DNA of 64,000 bases, taken from assembly GCF_030812675.1 (NCBI RefSeq), contig NZ_JAUSTE010000009.1:124001-188000 (forward strand), written 5' to 3'. Every line of letters starts with the position of its first letter. Position 1 is the first letter of the stretch. A program made the translations under genes and the position numbers. A model generated the notes under the pieces. The model saw only the letters and a program-made list of their open reading frames with translations. It was not told the origin of the DNA and searched no databases. This DNA comes from Sinomonas atrocyanea (GTDB lineage Bacteria > Actinomycetota > Actinomycetes > Actinomycetales > Micrococcaceae). Below are positions 1-8,524 of the stretch, piece after piece.

Positions 1-19
1 CGACACCGTCCCGGCAGTC

Positions 20-45
20 GGGCGGGGTCCACGCGGACCCCGCCC
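20..45. terminator. GC-rich hairpin upstream of catB
   Basis: An 11-bp perfect inverted repeat (GGGCGGGGTCC / GGACCCCGCCC) with a 4-nt loop lies 41 nt before catB. There is no T-tract, which is common for actinobacterial terminators. It probably ends a gene to the left of the window, or lies between genes of one cat operon. Confidence 0.6.
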
Positions 46-86
46 ACTCGCCGTCGTCCGCTCCCCACTGCAGAAGGAGGCCGCGC

Positions 87-1190
87 GTGAAGATTGAGCG
101 CATCGAGGCCGTCCCCTACTCGATCCCCTACACCCACCCGCTGCGGTTCGCGAGCGGGGAGGTGCACGCCGCCGAGCACGTCCTGATCCGCGTCCACACC
201 GACGACGGACTCGTGGGCGTCGCCGACGCCCCGCCGCGCCCGTACACCTACGGCGAGACGCAGGCGTCCATCATCGCCGCCGTGCGGGACCTGTTCGCGC
301 CGCAGCTGGTGGGCCTGGACCCGCTGGACCGGGAGAAGGCGCAGCGGATCCTGGCGCGGACCGTCAACAACGCCACCGCCAAGGGCGCCGTGGACATCGC
401 CCTGTGGGACCTCGTGGGGAAGTCCCTCGGGGTCCCCGTGCACCGGCTCCTGGGCGGGTACGCGGACGGCATGCGCATCTCCCACATGCTCGGCTTCCGG
501 CCCGCCCCCGAGCTGCTCGAGGAGGCCCAGCGCTTCCGCGAGCACTACGGGGTCACCAGCTTCAAGCTCAAGACCGGCCGCCGCCCCCTCGCCCTCGATG
601 TCGAGGCCGTGCGCGTGCTGCGGGAGGGACTCGGGGACGAGGTGGAGATCTACCTCGACGCCAACCGCGGATGGACCGCGAACGAGGCGATGGAGGTGCT
701 GCGCCGCACGGAGGGGATGGGCCTGAGCGCACTCGAGGAGCCCTGCGACGCGGCCGAGGCCCTGGGCCGCCGGCGTCTCGTGCAGCATTCGGCCATCCCG
801 ATCGTGGGCGACGAGTCCGTCCCCACCCCCGGGGACGTCTCCCGGGAGCTGCTCTCCGGCGGCTGCACGGCGATCTGCATCAAGACCGCCCGCAGCGGGT
901 TCACCCAGGCCACCGAGATCCTCGGCCTCTGCACGGGCCTCGGCGTCGACGTGACCATGGGCAACCAGATCGACACCCAGATCGGCTCGCTCGCCACCGT
1001 GGCCTTCGGTGCAGCCCACGAGGCGAGCCAGCGCCGCGCCGGCGAGCTCTCCAACTTCCTCGACATGGCCGACGACCTCCTCGCCGAGCCGCTCGAGATC
1101 CGCGACGGCTCCCTGCGGGCCCGCGAGGTGCCCGGCGTGGGCGCCGAGATCGACGAGGCCAAGCTGGCCCGCTACCGCCAAGACGCCTAG
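87..1190 (+). CDS. catB: Muconate cycloisomerase (CatB-like, enolase superfamily)
   Basis: Converts cis,cis-muconate to muconolactone in the ortho-cleavage branch of the beta-ketoadipate pathway, in the cytoplasm. The 367-aa protein shows the enolase-superfamily active site: K160-x-K162, metal ligands D191 (LDANRGW), E218 (EEP) and D242 (GDES), and K266. The GTG start at 87 is chosen because AGAAGGAGG lies 6 nt upstream. The stop codon merges with the ribosome site of the next gene, which encodes muconolactone isomerase; this neighbour makes cycloisomerase far likelier than mandelate racemase or another subgroup. catA is not in view and may lie to the left. Confidence 0.88.
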   Translation: MKIERIEAVPYSIPYTHPLRFASGEVHAAEHVLIRVHTDDGLVGVADAPPRPYTYGETQASIIAAVRDLFAPQLVGLDPLDREKAQRILARTVNNATAKGAVDIALWDLVGKSLGVPVHRLLGGYADGMRISHMLGFRPAPELLEEAQRFREHYGVTSFKLKTGRRPLALDVEAVRVLREGLGDEVEIYLDANRGWTANEAMEVLRRTEGMGLSALEEPCDAAEALGRRRLVQHSAIPIVGDESVPTPGDVSRELLSGGCTAICIKTARSGFTQATEILGLCTGLGVDVTMGNQIDTQIGSLATVAFGAAHEASQRRAGELSNFLDMADDLLAEPLEIRDGSLRAREVPGVGAEIDEAKLARYRQDA

Positions 1191-1199
1191 GAGGCCCCG

Positions 1200-1478
1200 A
1201 TGCTGTACCTGGTCCGCATGGACGTCCGCCTGCCCGCGGACATGCCGCCCGCCGAGGCGGAGGAGATCAAGGCCCGCGAGAAGGCCTACTCGCAGTCCCT
1301 CCAGCGCGAGGGCCGCTGGCCGCACCTCTGGCGCGTCGCGGGGGAGTATGCGAACTACTCCGTCTTCGACGTGGGAAGCCATGACGAGCTGCACGGGCTC
1401 CTGACGAGCCTGCCGCTCTTCCCCTACATGGACATCGCCGTCACGCCCCTCGCCCAGCACCCCTCCGCCATCGCCTGA
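1200..1478 (+). CDS. catC: Muconolactone delta-isomerase (CatC)
   Basis: Isomerises muconolactone to beta-ketoadipate enol-lactone, the step after CatB. The 92-aa length is typical of the family, which forms a homodecamer of ferredoxin-like subunits. Family features include the N-terminal MLYLVRMDVRLP strand, the AREKAYSQSLQREGRWPHLWR segment and the SLPLFPYMDIAVTPLAQHPS end. AGGAGG overlaps the catB stop codon, so the two genes are co-transcribed and probably translationally coupled. Confidence 0.93.
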   Translation: MLYLVRMDVRLPADMPPAEAEEIKAREKAYSQSLQREGRWPHLWRVAGEYANYSVFDVGSHDELHGLLTSLPLFPYMDIAVTPLAQHPSAIA

Positions 1479-1534
1479 AACCTGTGCCGCCGCAAGCTTT
1501 GCGCGCTCGCAAGGGCAGGGCCGATACTGGGACG

Positions 1535-2020
1535 ATGGAGAAGATCGGGTTCCACACCCGCCGCGATCAGGTCGACGCCGTGATGAGGGCCGCCGACGTC
1601 CTCCTTCGTGTCGCCGCGACCTCCGTGGTCGAGGTCGAGGACCTCGTGACCACGCCGCAGCTGCGCGTCCTCGTGTTCCTGGGCTTCCGCGGCCCGCAGA
1701 ACCTCGGCGCCGTGGCGCGCGAGCTCGGCGTGCACGCCTCGAACGCGACGCGCACGTGCGATCGGCTGGTCGTCGCGGGGTTCGTGAGCCGCCGGGACGA
1801 TCCCGCCGACCGGCGGTTCCTCCAGCTGGACCTGACCCCCAAGGGGCGCGAGCTCGTGGAGACCGTGATCGAGCACCGCCGGCGCGCCATCGCGGACGTG
1901 ATCGGCAACGTGCCCCCCGGCTCCCGGGAGGCCGTGGCCACCGCGATGGCCGCCTTCGCCGACGCCGGCGGCGGCCTCGGCACCGAGGACGGCAGGTTCA
2001 CCCTCGGCCTCGGCGGCTGA
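1535..2020 (+). CDS. MarR-family transcriptional regulator
   Basis: A 161-aa winged helix-turn-helix protein. The recognition part is LGAVARELGVHASNATRTCD followed by the wing RRDDPADRRFLQLDLTPKG. The ATG at 1535 is preferred over an in-frame upstream start at 1484 because GATACT, a good -10 hexamer, ends exactly 6 nt before it. That geometry indicates a leaderless mRNA and recurs at several genes in this window. Its position directly after catBC on the same strand makes it a candidate regulator of aromatic catabolism, but the target is not known; members of this family respond to phenolic ligands. Confidence 0.85.
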   Translation: MEKIGFHTRRDQVDAVMRAADVLLRVAATSVVEVEDLVTTPQLRVLVFLGFRGPQNLGAVARELGVHASNATRTCDRLVVAGFVSRRDDPADRRFLQLDLTPKGRELVETVIEHRRRAIADVIGNVPPGSREAVATAMAAFADAGGGLGTEDGRFTLGLGG

Positions 2021-2052
2021 ACAGGCCGCCCGCCGTCAGCGCCGACTGCCCT

Positions 2053-2370
2053 TCAGCGCAGCTCTCCCGCCGCGAACACCAGCGCGATCGCCGCGTTGAC
2101 GGCCGCGGCACGGCGGCGCCTCGGATCCGCGCCCGCCAGCGCTGCCATCGTGACGGCGTGGATCACGTCGACCGCGCCGCCGAGGCGGTGGAGCGTGCGT
2201 CCCCCGCGGGCCGTCACGAGCGCCTGGACCAGGTGCCGGGCCCCGAGGACGCGGATCACCGTGCGCGCGCGCTCATCCGGCCGGTGGCCCAGGAGCAGGC
2301 GCTCCACCGCACCGGGGGCCACCAGCTCGACTGTCCCGTAGGCTGCCCGGACCGTCTCGAGGGGCCTCAC
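2053..2370 (-). CDS. Small hypothetical protein coupled to the SDR gene
   Basis: A 105-aa basic, Ala/Arg-rich protein without a recognised domain. The GTG start at 2370 overlaps the stop of the upstream dehydrogenase as GTGA and has GGAGG about 7 nt upstream, which is strong evidence of translation. The sequence reads MRPLETVRAAYGTVELVAPG and contains an RVLGARHLVQAL segment and a hydrophobic C-terminal stretch (AAVNAAIALVFAAGEL), suggesting a soluble or membrane-peripheral helical protein. Function unknown; coupling implies a role with the dehydrogenase. Confidence 0.7.
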   Translation of the reverse strand: MRPLETVRAAYGTVELVAPGAVERLLLGHRPDERARTVIRVLGARHLVQALVTARGGRTLHRLGGAVDVIHAVTMAALAGADPRRRRAAAVNAAIALVFAAGELR

Positions 2371-3383
2371 CGGGACCTCCGCACCAGTGCGCCGACCGCC
2401 GCGGCCGCCCCGGCCAGGACTACCCCGGCCGCGGCCGCCACCGCCCCGTGGTGCTGCGACGCGACGAGCTGGAAGCTGCGCGGGGAGGATTCGGCGTCGA
2501 ACACGCCGTGCGCGCCGAAGTCGCGCTCGGAGTCGGCGGGCTCCCAGAGGTTCACCGGCTGGTCCGGGTCCCGCGGGTCCGAGGTCTGCTGGGCCTTGAA
2601 GCCGGTCTTGGCCAGATAGCGGTCCAGGATCCCCGGCGCCACGGCGTTGGCGATGAGCGTGGCAGCGGTGCTCCCTCCCACCCAGTACTCCCGCCGCTCC
2701 GGATGCGCGGCGGCGTGGAACACCCCGCGGGCCGCGACCTCCGGCTGATAGATGGGCGGCACCGGCTGGGCGTGATTCGGCAGGCGCGAGAGCACCCACG
2801 AGAACTGGGGCGTGTTCACCGCCGGCATCTGGACCATGGTGGTCCGGATGCCGCTGTGCTCGTGGAGCAGCTCGGTGCGGAGGGACTCGTTGAAGCCCTG
2901 GATGGCGTGCTTGGCGCCGCAGTAGGCCGTCTGGAGCGGGATGCCGCGGTAGGCCAGTGCCGAGCCGACCTGCACGATCGTCCCCCGATTGCGGGGCCGC
3001 ATCCGCTTGAGGGCGGACATCGTGCCGTAGACGAAGCCGAGGTAGCTGACCTCGGTGACCCGCTTGTACTCCTCCGGCTTGATCTCGTGGAACGGCGAGA
3101 AGACCGAGGTGAACGCGACGTTGACCCACACGTCGATCGGACCGAGCTCCTGCTCGACCCGCTCGGCGGCAGCGTCGAGGGCCTCGTGGTCCGCGACATC
3201 CACCGGGATCGGCAGCGCCGTCCCGCCGGCGGACTCGACATCTGCGGCGGCCGCGGCGAGGCCCGCGTCGCCGCGCGCGAGGAGGGCGACGGCGTCGCCC
3301 GCCTTCCCGAAGGCGATCGCCGAGGCGCGGCCGATCCCTCCGCTCGCCCCGGTGACGACGACGATGCGGCGTGCTGTTCCCAT
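2367..3383 (-). CDS. Short-chain dehydrogenase/reductase with C-terminal membrane anchor
   Basis: A 338-aa SDR oxidoreductase. The NAD(P) site is VVVTGASGGIGRAS near the N-terminus; catalytic Tyr and Lys are in the YCGAK motif, with the Ser in IVQVGSALAYRG. After the Rossmann domain there is an extension ending in an Ala/Val-rich hydrophobic helix followed by RRSR, probably a single membrane anchor. The start at 3383 is chosen by GGAGAGG upstream; the frame is open further upstream but that part is low-complexity Pro/Arg sequence. Substrate unknown. The 105-aa gene follows with a GTGA overlap. Confidence 0.85.
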   Translation of the reverse strand: MGTARRIVVVTGASGGIGRASAIAFGKAGDAVALLARGDAGLAAAAADVESAGGTALPIPVDVADHEALDAAAERVEQELGPIDVWVNVAFTSVFSPFHEIKPEEYKRVTEVSYLGFVYGTMSALKRMRPRNRGTIVQVGSALAYRGIPLQTAYCGAKHAIQGFNESLRTELLHEHSGIRTTMVQMPAVNTPQFSWVLSRLPNHAQPVPPIYQPEVAARGVFHAAAHPERREYWVGGSTAATLIANAVAPGILDRYLAKTGFKAQQTSDPRDPDQPVNLWEPADSERDFGAHGVFDAESSPRSFQLVASQHHGAVAAAAGVVLAGAAAAVGALVRRSR

Positions 3384-3453
3384 CTGGACCTCTCCTTCGG
3401 TTCTGGCGGTTCTGTCGGTGCTGGCGGCTGCCCGCGCTGGCGCAGGCGTCCCG

Positions 3454-4410
3454 TCAGCTCGTGTGCGGTTCGATCCCCCAGGTGGCGGAGTGGGCTTCCC
3501 CGGGCTCCAGGGTGAGGAGCCCCTCTCCGGAGTTGAAGGCGTCCGGGGCACAGGTCATGGGCTCGACGCCCAGGCCGGTGCGGCGCCGGTCCTCCTGGGG
3601 CAGGGTGTCCCCGGTGAAGATCTCGAAGTACGGGTAGGCCTCGTCGGCCCACAGGGCGATCGCGGGCGAGCCGTCGGGGTGGGCGAGCCGGACACGCGCC
3701 CGGCCGTCGTCGTCGCGCGCGAGGTCGGTGTAGGTCACGTCGATCTGGCGGGTGCCGAGGGGCTGCGGGCTGCGCAGGTCGTACTGGGTGCCGTCCACCG
3801 GCTCGTGCCCGGTGGGGATGCCCTCGGCGTCGACCGGGAGGTACACGCTGCCGGGCACCTGGGCGTGCGCCTCGTCGATGACCAGGGTGCCGACGGTGAG
3901 ATAGGGGTGGGCGCCGGTGCCGAAGGGGCACGGCGTGCTGCTGCGGTTCACCGCGGTGGTGCGGACGGAGAGGCCCGAGGCGTCGAGCCGGTACTCGAGG
4001 CGGCACGAGAGGACCCAGGGCCATCCCTGGCAGGCGTGCTGGGTGTGGACGAGGCTCAGGTAGCTCTCCGAATGCTGCTCGACCTCCCAGTTCGCCCAGC
4101 GGGTCAGCCCGTGGATCGCGCCGCCCTTCGCGGGCTCGCTGAGGTCCAGCTGCTCGGTCCGGCCGTGCCAGTCGTAGCGCCCGTGGCGGATGCGGTTGGG
4201 CCACGGGATGAGGGACTGGCCGCGGGCGCCGGTGCACATCTCGTCCTCGCCGTAGCCGTCGAGGAGGTCGTGGCCGTCCACCCTGTAGCGGCGCAGGGCG
4301 CCGCCGACCTCGGTGACCATGGCCGTCTGCCCCGCGAACGCCAGGGTGAACTGCCGCCCCGAGGGCGGCGCAGCCTCCTGGGCGGCGGGGGTGCCTTCTC
4401 CTGCGTCCAT
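3454..4410 (-). CDS. Aldose 1-epimerase family protein
   Basis: A 318-aa galactose-mutarotase-like protein that would interconvert sugar anomers in the cytoplasm. The two family histidines are visible in GAIHGLTRWANW and GAHPYLTVGT, and the acidic C-terminal segment (SGEGLLTLEPGE) follows. The ATG at 4410 has GGGAG upstream. It is transcribed divergently from the GH15 hydrolase gene over a 168-bp region rich in palindromes, which suggests joint sugar-responsive control. Confidence 0.85.
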   Translation of the reverse strand: MDAGEGTPAAQEAAPPSGRQFTLAFAGQTAMVTEVGGALRRYRVDGHDLLDGYGEDEMCTGARGQSLIPWPNRIRHGRYDWHGRTEQLDLSEPAKGGAIHGLTRWANWEVEQHSESYLSLVHTQHACQGWPWVLSCRLEYRLDASGLSVRTTAVNRSSTPCPFGTGAHPYLTVGTLVIDEAHAQVPGSVYLPVDAEGIPTGHEPVDGTQYDLRSPQPLGTRQIDVTYTDLARDDDGRARVRLAHPDGSPAIALWADEAYPYFEIFTGDTLPQEDRRRTGLGVEPMTCAPDAFNSGEGLLTLEPGEAHSATWGIEPHTS

Positions 4411-4467
4411 GCTGCCGCTCCCTTCCGTTCGGGATGCTCCCGTGATGGGGCACCGCTCGGATCCGTT

Positions 4468-4480
4468 CGCAACGGTTGCG
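4468..4480. promoter_or_regulatory. Palindrome CGCAACGGTTGCG, putative operator
   Basis: A perfect 6-bp inverted repeat around one central base in the divergent epimerase/GH15 region. Its core (CAACGGTTG) resembles LacI-family operators and matches the GCAACGATTGC palindrome 86 bp to the right, so one regulator may bind both. No LacI gene is present in the window. Confidence 0.45.
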
Positions 4481-4543
4481 TACCCGCAATGGCCGACTGT
4501 GAAACACCGCCGCGCCTTCCGAGGCGCCCCGCGGCCTGAATCA

Positions 4544-4572
4544 TTGCGCTGGCGCAACGATTGCCCTAGCCT
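4544..4572 (+). promoter_or_regulatory. Leaderless GH15 promoter overlapped by palindromes
   Basis: A -35 box TTGCGC (4544-4549) is separated by 17 bp from a -10 box TAGCCT (4567-4572), which ends 6 nt before the ATG at 4579. The -35 box is the left half of the perfect palindrome TTGCGC-TG-GCGCAA (4544-4557), and a second palindrome GCAA-CGA-TTGC (4554-4564) fills the spacer. A repressor bound here would occlude RNA polymerase. Confidence 0.55.
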
Positions 4573-4578
4573 GCTGCC

Positions 4579-6351
4579 ATGGTTGGCAGCGTCGAGGAGT
4601 TCCCGCCCCATGTCCTGCGCGAGTACGCGATGCTGGCCGATGGGGAGCGTGCGGCGCTGCTCGGGCCGCGCGGCGACATCGTCTGGATGTGCGCGCCGCA
4701 GTGGCACGACGATGCCGTCTTCTCCTCCATGATCGGCGGTTCCGGCAGCTTCGCCGTGACCCCCACCGACCCCCGGTTCGTCTGGGGCGGCCGCTACGAG
4801 GACGGGACCCTGATCTGGGTCAGCCGCTGGATCACGCCCGGCGGCATCGTCGAGTGCCGGGAGGCCCTCGCCTATCCCGGCGACCCGCATCGGGCCATCA
4901 TCCTGCGCCGGATCAGGGCTGTGGAGGGGCCTGCCGAGCTGCGCGTGGTGGTCGACCCGCGGGCGGGCTTCGGCCGGCACCGGATGTCCCGGCTGCGCGA
5001 GGACTCCGAGGGGGTGTGGAACGCCCGCACGGGTCCGCTGCGGATCCGGCTGACGGGCGCGGCCGGGGCGAAGGCAGTGGACGGCGCGCTCGAGTTCACG
5101 GTGCGGCTCGAGGAGGGGGGCCGCCACGACCTCGTCCTGGAGGTCTCCGACGCCGAACTCCCTGCCGAGCCGGTGCGCCCGGACGAGACGTGGAGTGCCA
5201 CCGAGTACGGCTGGCACAAGGAAATCCCCCAGTTCGAGAACACCATCGCGTCCGACGACGCGCGGCAGTCCTATGCGGTGCTCCGCGGCCTCACCGGGGC
5301 GGGGGGCGCGATGGTCGCCGCGGCCACCATGGGCCTGCCCGAGCGGGCAGAGCAGCGGAGGAACTACGACTACCGCTACGCGTGGGTCCGGGACCAGTGC
5401 TTCACGGGGATCGCGGTCGCCTCGTGCAAGGAGTTCCCCCTCCTGGACGACGCCGTGGCCTTCGTCGCCGCGCGGCTCCAGGAGGACGGGGCGCAGATGC
5501 GCCCGGCCTACACGGTCGACGGCGGCCGCGTGCCGGACGAGCACGACGTCGGCCTTCCGGGCTACCCGGGCGGCTCCGGCATGGCCGGGAACTGGGTCAA
5601 CAAGCAGTTCCAGCTCGACGCGTTCGGGGAGGCCCTCCTGCTGTTCGCCGCCGCGGCCGACCACGACCGCCTCGACCTGGACCAGTGGAAGGCCGCCGAG
5701 ATCGCGGTGGAGGCGATCGCGCAGCGGCACGACGAGCCCGATGCCGGGATCTGGGAGCTGGAGCCGGCGCGCTGGGCGCACTCCCGCCTGATCTGCGCCG
5801 CGGGGCTGCGGGCCATCGGCCGGCACGCCCCCGCCCGGCAGGGCTCGCGCTGGACCTCTCAGGCCGACGAGCTCATCGCGGACGTCACGAAGGACTGCCT
5901 CCACCCCAGCGGCCGCTGGCAGCGCGCCCCCCACGACGAGAGGGTCGACGCCGCCCTCCTCCGGCCGGTGCTGCGCGGCGCGCTCGCCCCCCAGGACCCC
6001 CGGTCCGTCGCGACCTTGGCCGCCGTCCGCGAGGACCTGGCGCGCCACGGCTACGTCTACCGGTTCCGGCAGGACGAGCGGCCCCTCGACCAGTCCGAGG
6101 GCGCCTTCCTGCTGTGCGGGTTCGACCTCGCCATGGCGCTGCACCAGAGCGGTGACCCCATCAACGCCGCGCGGTTCTTCGAGCGCAATCGGGCCGCGTG
6201 CGGCACGTCGGGGCTGTTCACCGAGGAGTACGACGTCGAGCAGCGCCAGCTGCGCGGGAACTTCCCGCAGGCGTTCGTGCACGCCGCGATGCTCGAGGCC
6301 TCGCGCCGGCTCGCGGACGAGCCGCCGCCGTGGGGCGGCCTCAACGCCTGA
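4579..6351 (+). CDS. Glycoside hydrolase family 15 protein
   Basis: A 590-aa GH15 (alpha/alpha)6-barrel enzyme of the intracellular bacterial type; no signal peptide. The N-terminal part is a beta-sandwich-like domain (about 1-220); the catalytic barrel follows. Family marks are NYDYRYAWVRDQCF, the general-acid region DAGIWELEPARWAHSRL, and the C-terminal catalytic-base region EEYDVEQRQLRGNFPQAF. Members hydrolyse alpha-glucans or trehalose; which of these is not decidable here. The ATG at 4579 fits a leaderless promoter. The neighbouring aldose-1-epimerase is consistent with release of beta-glucose followed by mutarotation. Confidence 0.9.
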   Translation: MVGSVEEFPPHVLREYAMLADGERAALLGPRGDIVWMCAPQWHDDAVFSSMIGGSGSFAVTPTDPRFVWGGRYEDGTLIWVSRWITPGGIVECREALAYPGDPHRAIILRRIRAVEGPAELRVVVDPRAGFGRHRMSRLREDSEGVWNARTGPLRIRLTGAAGAKAVDGALEFTVRLEEGGRHDLVLEVSDAELPAEPVRPDETWSATEYGWHKEIPQFENTIASDDARQSYAVLRGLTGAGGAMVAAATMGLPERAEQRRNYDYRYAWVRDQCFTGIAVASCKEFPLLDDAVAFVAARLQEDGAQMRPAYTVDGGRVPDEHDVGLPGYPGGSGMAGNWVNKQFQLDAFGEALLLFAAAADHDRLDLDQWKAAEIAVEAIAQRHDEPDAGIWELEPARWAHSRLICAAGLRAIGRHAPARQGSRWTSQADELIADVTKDCLHPSGRWQRAPHDERVDAALLRPVLRGALAPQDPRSVATLAAVREDLARHGYVYRFRQDERPLDQSEGAFLLCGFDLAMALHQSGDPINAARFFERNRAACGTSGLFTEEYDVEQRQLRGNFPQAFVHAAMLEASRRLADEPPPWGGLNA

Positions 6352-6357
6352 GGGCCG

Positions 6358-7146
6358 TCACGGCGTCGCGGTGGCCTGCCGCCGCTGGAGGCCGCCGACG
6401 AAGAACATGATGAGGATCAGGAGCGCTGCCGCGACCGGGCCGTCCCCCCAGCCCAGGCCGCCCGCCTCCGGGCCCTTGCCGGTCCAGTCCGCGAACGAGG
6501 CGCCGAGCGGGCGCGTGAGGATGTAGGCGCTCCAGAACGCGGCGGTCTCGGGCAGGCCCACCGAGCGCCGGCTGAGCAGCGGAACGGCGAAGAGGGCCGC
6601 GAAGACGATGCCGGCAGTGAGGAACCCGAGCCCCGCCGTGTAGGCGACGAGGTCTCCCGCCGCCGTCCCCAGGGCGAAGGTGGCGCAGACCGCGGCCCAG
6701 TAGAACAGCTCGGACCGGCCGGCGGTCACGCTGTGGATGGACAGCGTCCCCTCGGTGCGGTGCCAGAGCCAGAAGATCCCCGCCAGCACCACGGCGAACC
6801 CGGCGGTCGAGGCCGCATAGGGCACGGCGAGGACCACGTGGAGCACGTCCGCCGCCATGGTCCCGAAGACGGCGACCATGGCCACGGCCGCCCAGTACAC
6901 CCACGGGACGTACCGGCGCACGCGCAGCTGCAGGGCCAGCGCGGCCGCGAAGAGGAGGAAGGCGCCGCCGACCGCGAGGTACGGGTCCACGGTGGTCACG
7001 AGGGCGTCGGAGGCCGACTCGCCCAGGGCGGTGGTCAGGAGCTTCACCGCCCAGAACGCGGCGGTGACCTCGGGGACCTTCCGGAGGGCGGAGGCCTGCT
7101 GAAGGCGGGGACTGGCCGCGGTCGGGCCGGATCCGGGACGAGTCAT
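6358..7146 (-). CDS. DUF347 (COG4705-type) integral membrane protein
   Basis: A 262-aa multi-pass inner-membrane protein of unknown function. It shows the four internal repeats typical of this family: aromatic or FW residues, then a Leu/Thr-rich helix, then GxxxxD. The clearest is KVPEVTAAFWAVKLLTTALG followed by E-x-x-SD; the others lie near YWAAVAMVAVFGTMAAD, FYWAAVCATFALGTAAGD and FWSAYILTRPLGASFAD. About eight hydrophobic segments are visible. It converges with the GH15 gene, 6 bp away, so they are not co-transcribed. Confidence 0.85.
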   Translation of the reverse strand: MTRPGSGPTAASPRLQQASALRKVPEVTAAFWAVKLLTTALGESASDALVTTVDPYLAVGGAFLLFAAALALQLRVRRYVPWVYWAAVAMVAVFGTMAADVLHVVLAVPYAASTAGFAVVLAGIFWLWHRTEGTLSIHSVTAGRSELFYWAAVCATFALGTAAGDLVAYTAGLGFLTAGIVFAALFAVPLLSRRSVGLPETAAFWSAYILTRPLGASFADWTGKGPEAGGLGWGDGPVAAALLILIMFFVGGLQRRQATATP

Positions 7147-7295
7147 GGGATGAGGCTAGGGGCCCCGGTCTAAGCGATCTCTAAGAACTCCCCGTCCCGG
7201 TCGTGTACGGCGCCGGCCTTCCGTAGGCTAGGCGCGGAACGCCCGCGGAGCACCGCGGAACATCCAGCAGACCGCAGCCGAGCGAAGGGGACCCT

Positions 7296-8327
7296 ATGTC
7301 CTACACAGCAGCCGATGACCGCTATGACCGCATGGAGTACCGCTTCACCGGCAGGAGCGGGCTCAAGCTCCCGGCGCTCTCGCTGGGCCTGTGGCAGAAC
7401 TTCGGCAACGACCGGCCGGAGGACACCCAGCGCGCCATCCTGCGCCGGGCCTTCGACCGGGGTGTGACCCACTTCGACCTCGCGAACAACTACGGGCCGC
7501 CGTACGGCCGCGCCGAGGAGAACATGGGCCGGTACCTGCGCGATGACTTCGCGCCGTACCGCGACGAGCTCGTCATCTCCACCAAGGCCGGCTGGGACAT
7601 GTGGCCCGGCCCCTACGGACAGGGCGGCGGTTCCCGCAAGTACGTGCTCGCGAGCCTGGACCAGTCGCTCAAGCGGCTCGGCCTCGACTATGTGGACATC
7701 TTCTACAGCCACCGGTTCGACCCGGACACGCCGATCGAGGAGACCATGATGGCGCTCGATGCCGCGGTCCGCTCGGGCCGCGCCCTCTACGTGGGCATCT
7801 CCTCCTACTCGGCGGCGAAGACCCGGGAGGCCGCGCAGATCGCCCGCGACCTCGGCACCCCGCTGCTCATCCACCAGCCCTCATACTCGATGCTCAACCG
7901 CTGGATCGAGGAGGACCTCCTCGACGAGCTGGCCACCCAGGGCATGGGCTGCATCGTCTTCACCGCCCTCGCCCAGGGCGTGCTCACCGACCGCTACCTC
8001 AACGGCATCCCCTCGGACTCCCGCGCCGCCCGCAAGGGCTCGACCATCCAGGAGGGGCACCTCGACGAGGCCACCCTCGCCCACGTCCGCCGGCTCAACG
8101 ACATCGCCGCCGCCCGCGGGCAGAAGCTCGCCCAGCTCGCCCTGCAGTGGGCGCTGCGCGACCCACGGGTGACCTCCGCCGTCATCGGGGCGTCCTCGGT
8201 CGAGCAGCTCGACACGAACCTCGACGCCCTCTCCGGGCCGCCCCTGACCGCCGAGGAGCTCAACGCGATCGACCGCGACGCCGTCGATGCCGGCGTGAAC
8301 CTCTGGGCCAAGCAGACCGCGGAGTAG
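7296..8327 (+). CDS. Aldo/keto reductase of the YghZ (glyceraldehyde-3-phosphate reductase) type
   Basis: A 343-aa NADPH-dependent oxidoreductase with a TIM-barrel fold. The catalytic tetrad is visible: Asp in THFDLANNYG, Tyr in YGPPYGRAEENMG, Lys in ISTKAGWDMWPGPYG and His in DIFYSHRFD. The stretch from STKAG to YSHR is very close to the YghZ/GPR subgroup, which reduces methylglyoxal and L-glyceraldehyde 3-phosphate, suggesting aldehyde detoxification. GAAGGGG precedes the ATG. A strong hairpin follows the stop codon, so it is probably monocistronic. Confidence 0.9.
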   Translation: MSYTAADDRYDRMEYRFTGRSGLKLPALSLGLWQNFGNDRPEDTQRAILRRAFDRGVTHFDLANNYGPPYGRAEENMGRYLRDDFAPYRDELVISTKAGWDMWPGPYGQGGGSRKYVLASLDQSLKRLGLDYVDIFYSHRFDPDTPIEETMMALDAAVRSGRALYVGISSYSAAKTREAAQIARDLGTPLLIHQPSYSMLNRWIEEDLLDELATQGMGCIVFTALAQGVLTDRYLNGIPSDSRAARKGSTIQEGHLDEATLAHVRRLNDIAAARGQKLAQLALQWALRDPRVTSAVIGASSVEQLDTNLDALSGPPLTAEELNAIDRDAVDAGVNLWAKQTAE

Positions 8328-8341
8328 GGGCGCCTGCTCTC

Positions 8342-8379
8342 GAGGCCAAAGCCGGTTGAGACCGACCGGCTTTGGCCTC
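8342..8379. terminator. 15-bp stem hairpin terminator
   Basis: A perfect 15-bp inverted repeat (GAGGCCAAAGCCGGT / ACCGGCTTTGGCCTC) with an 8-nt loop starts 14 nt after the aldo/keto reductase stop. No T-tract follows. It could serve both the rightward gene and the leftward MmpL operon that ends at 8525. Confidence 0.8.
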
Positions 8380-8442
8380 CGACTGGCGTTTCCGGACAGC
8401 GGCCGCCTGAAGTCGGCCGGATTCGCCGTGTCCCCGCAGCAT

Positions 8443-8480
8443 AGGGACATGACCCCTCAACGCAGGGACATGACCCCTCA
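8443..8480. repeat. Two direct copies of a 17-bp repeat
   Basis: AGGGACATGACCCCTCA occurs at 8443-8459 and again at 8464-8480, period 21 bp. The reverse complement, TGAGGGGTCATGTCCCT, looks like the tandem terminal sequence of some actinobacterial insertion sequences, so this may be a solo element end; that is inference. No transposase gene is adjacent. Confidence 0.6.
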
Positions 8481-8524
8481 CCGCGGGGGAGGGGCGCCGG
8501 TGCTCCCCGCAGGCCCGGGTCTCC

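Noticed and set aside
3454-6282. A 942-codon minus-strand frame covering both epimerase and GH15 genes
   Set aside because: Only the part up to 4410 is real (aldose-1-epimerase). The rest is antisense to GH15 and crosses its promoter.
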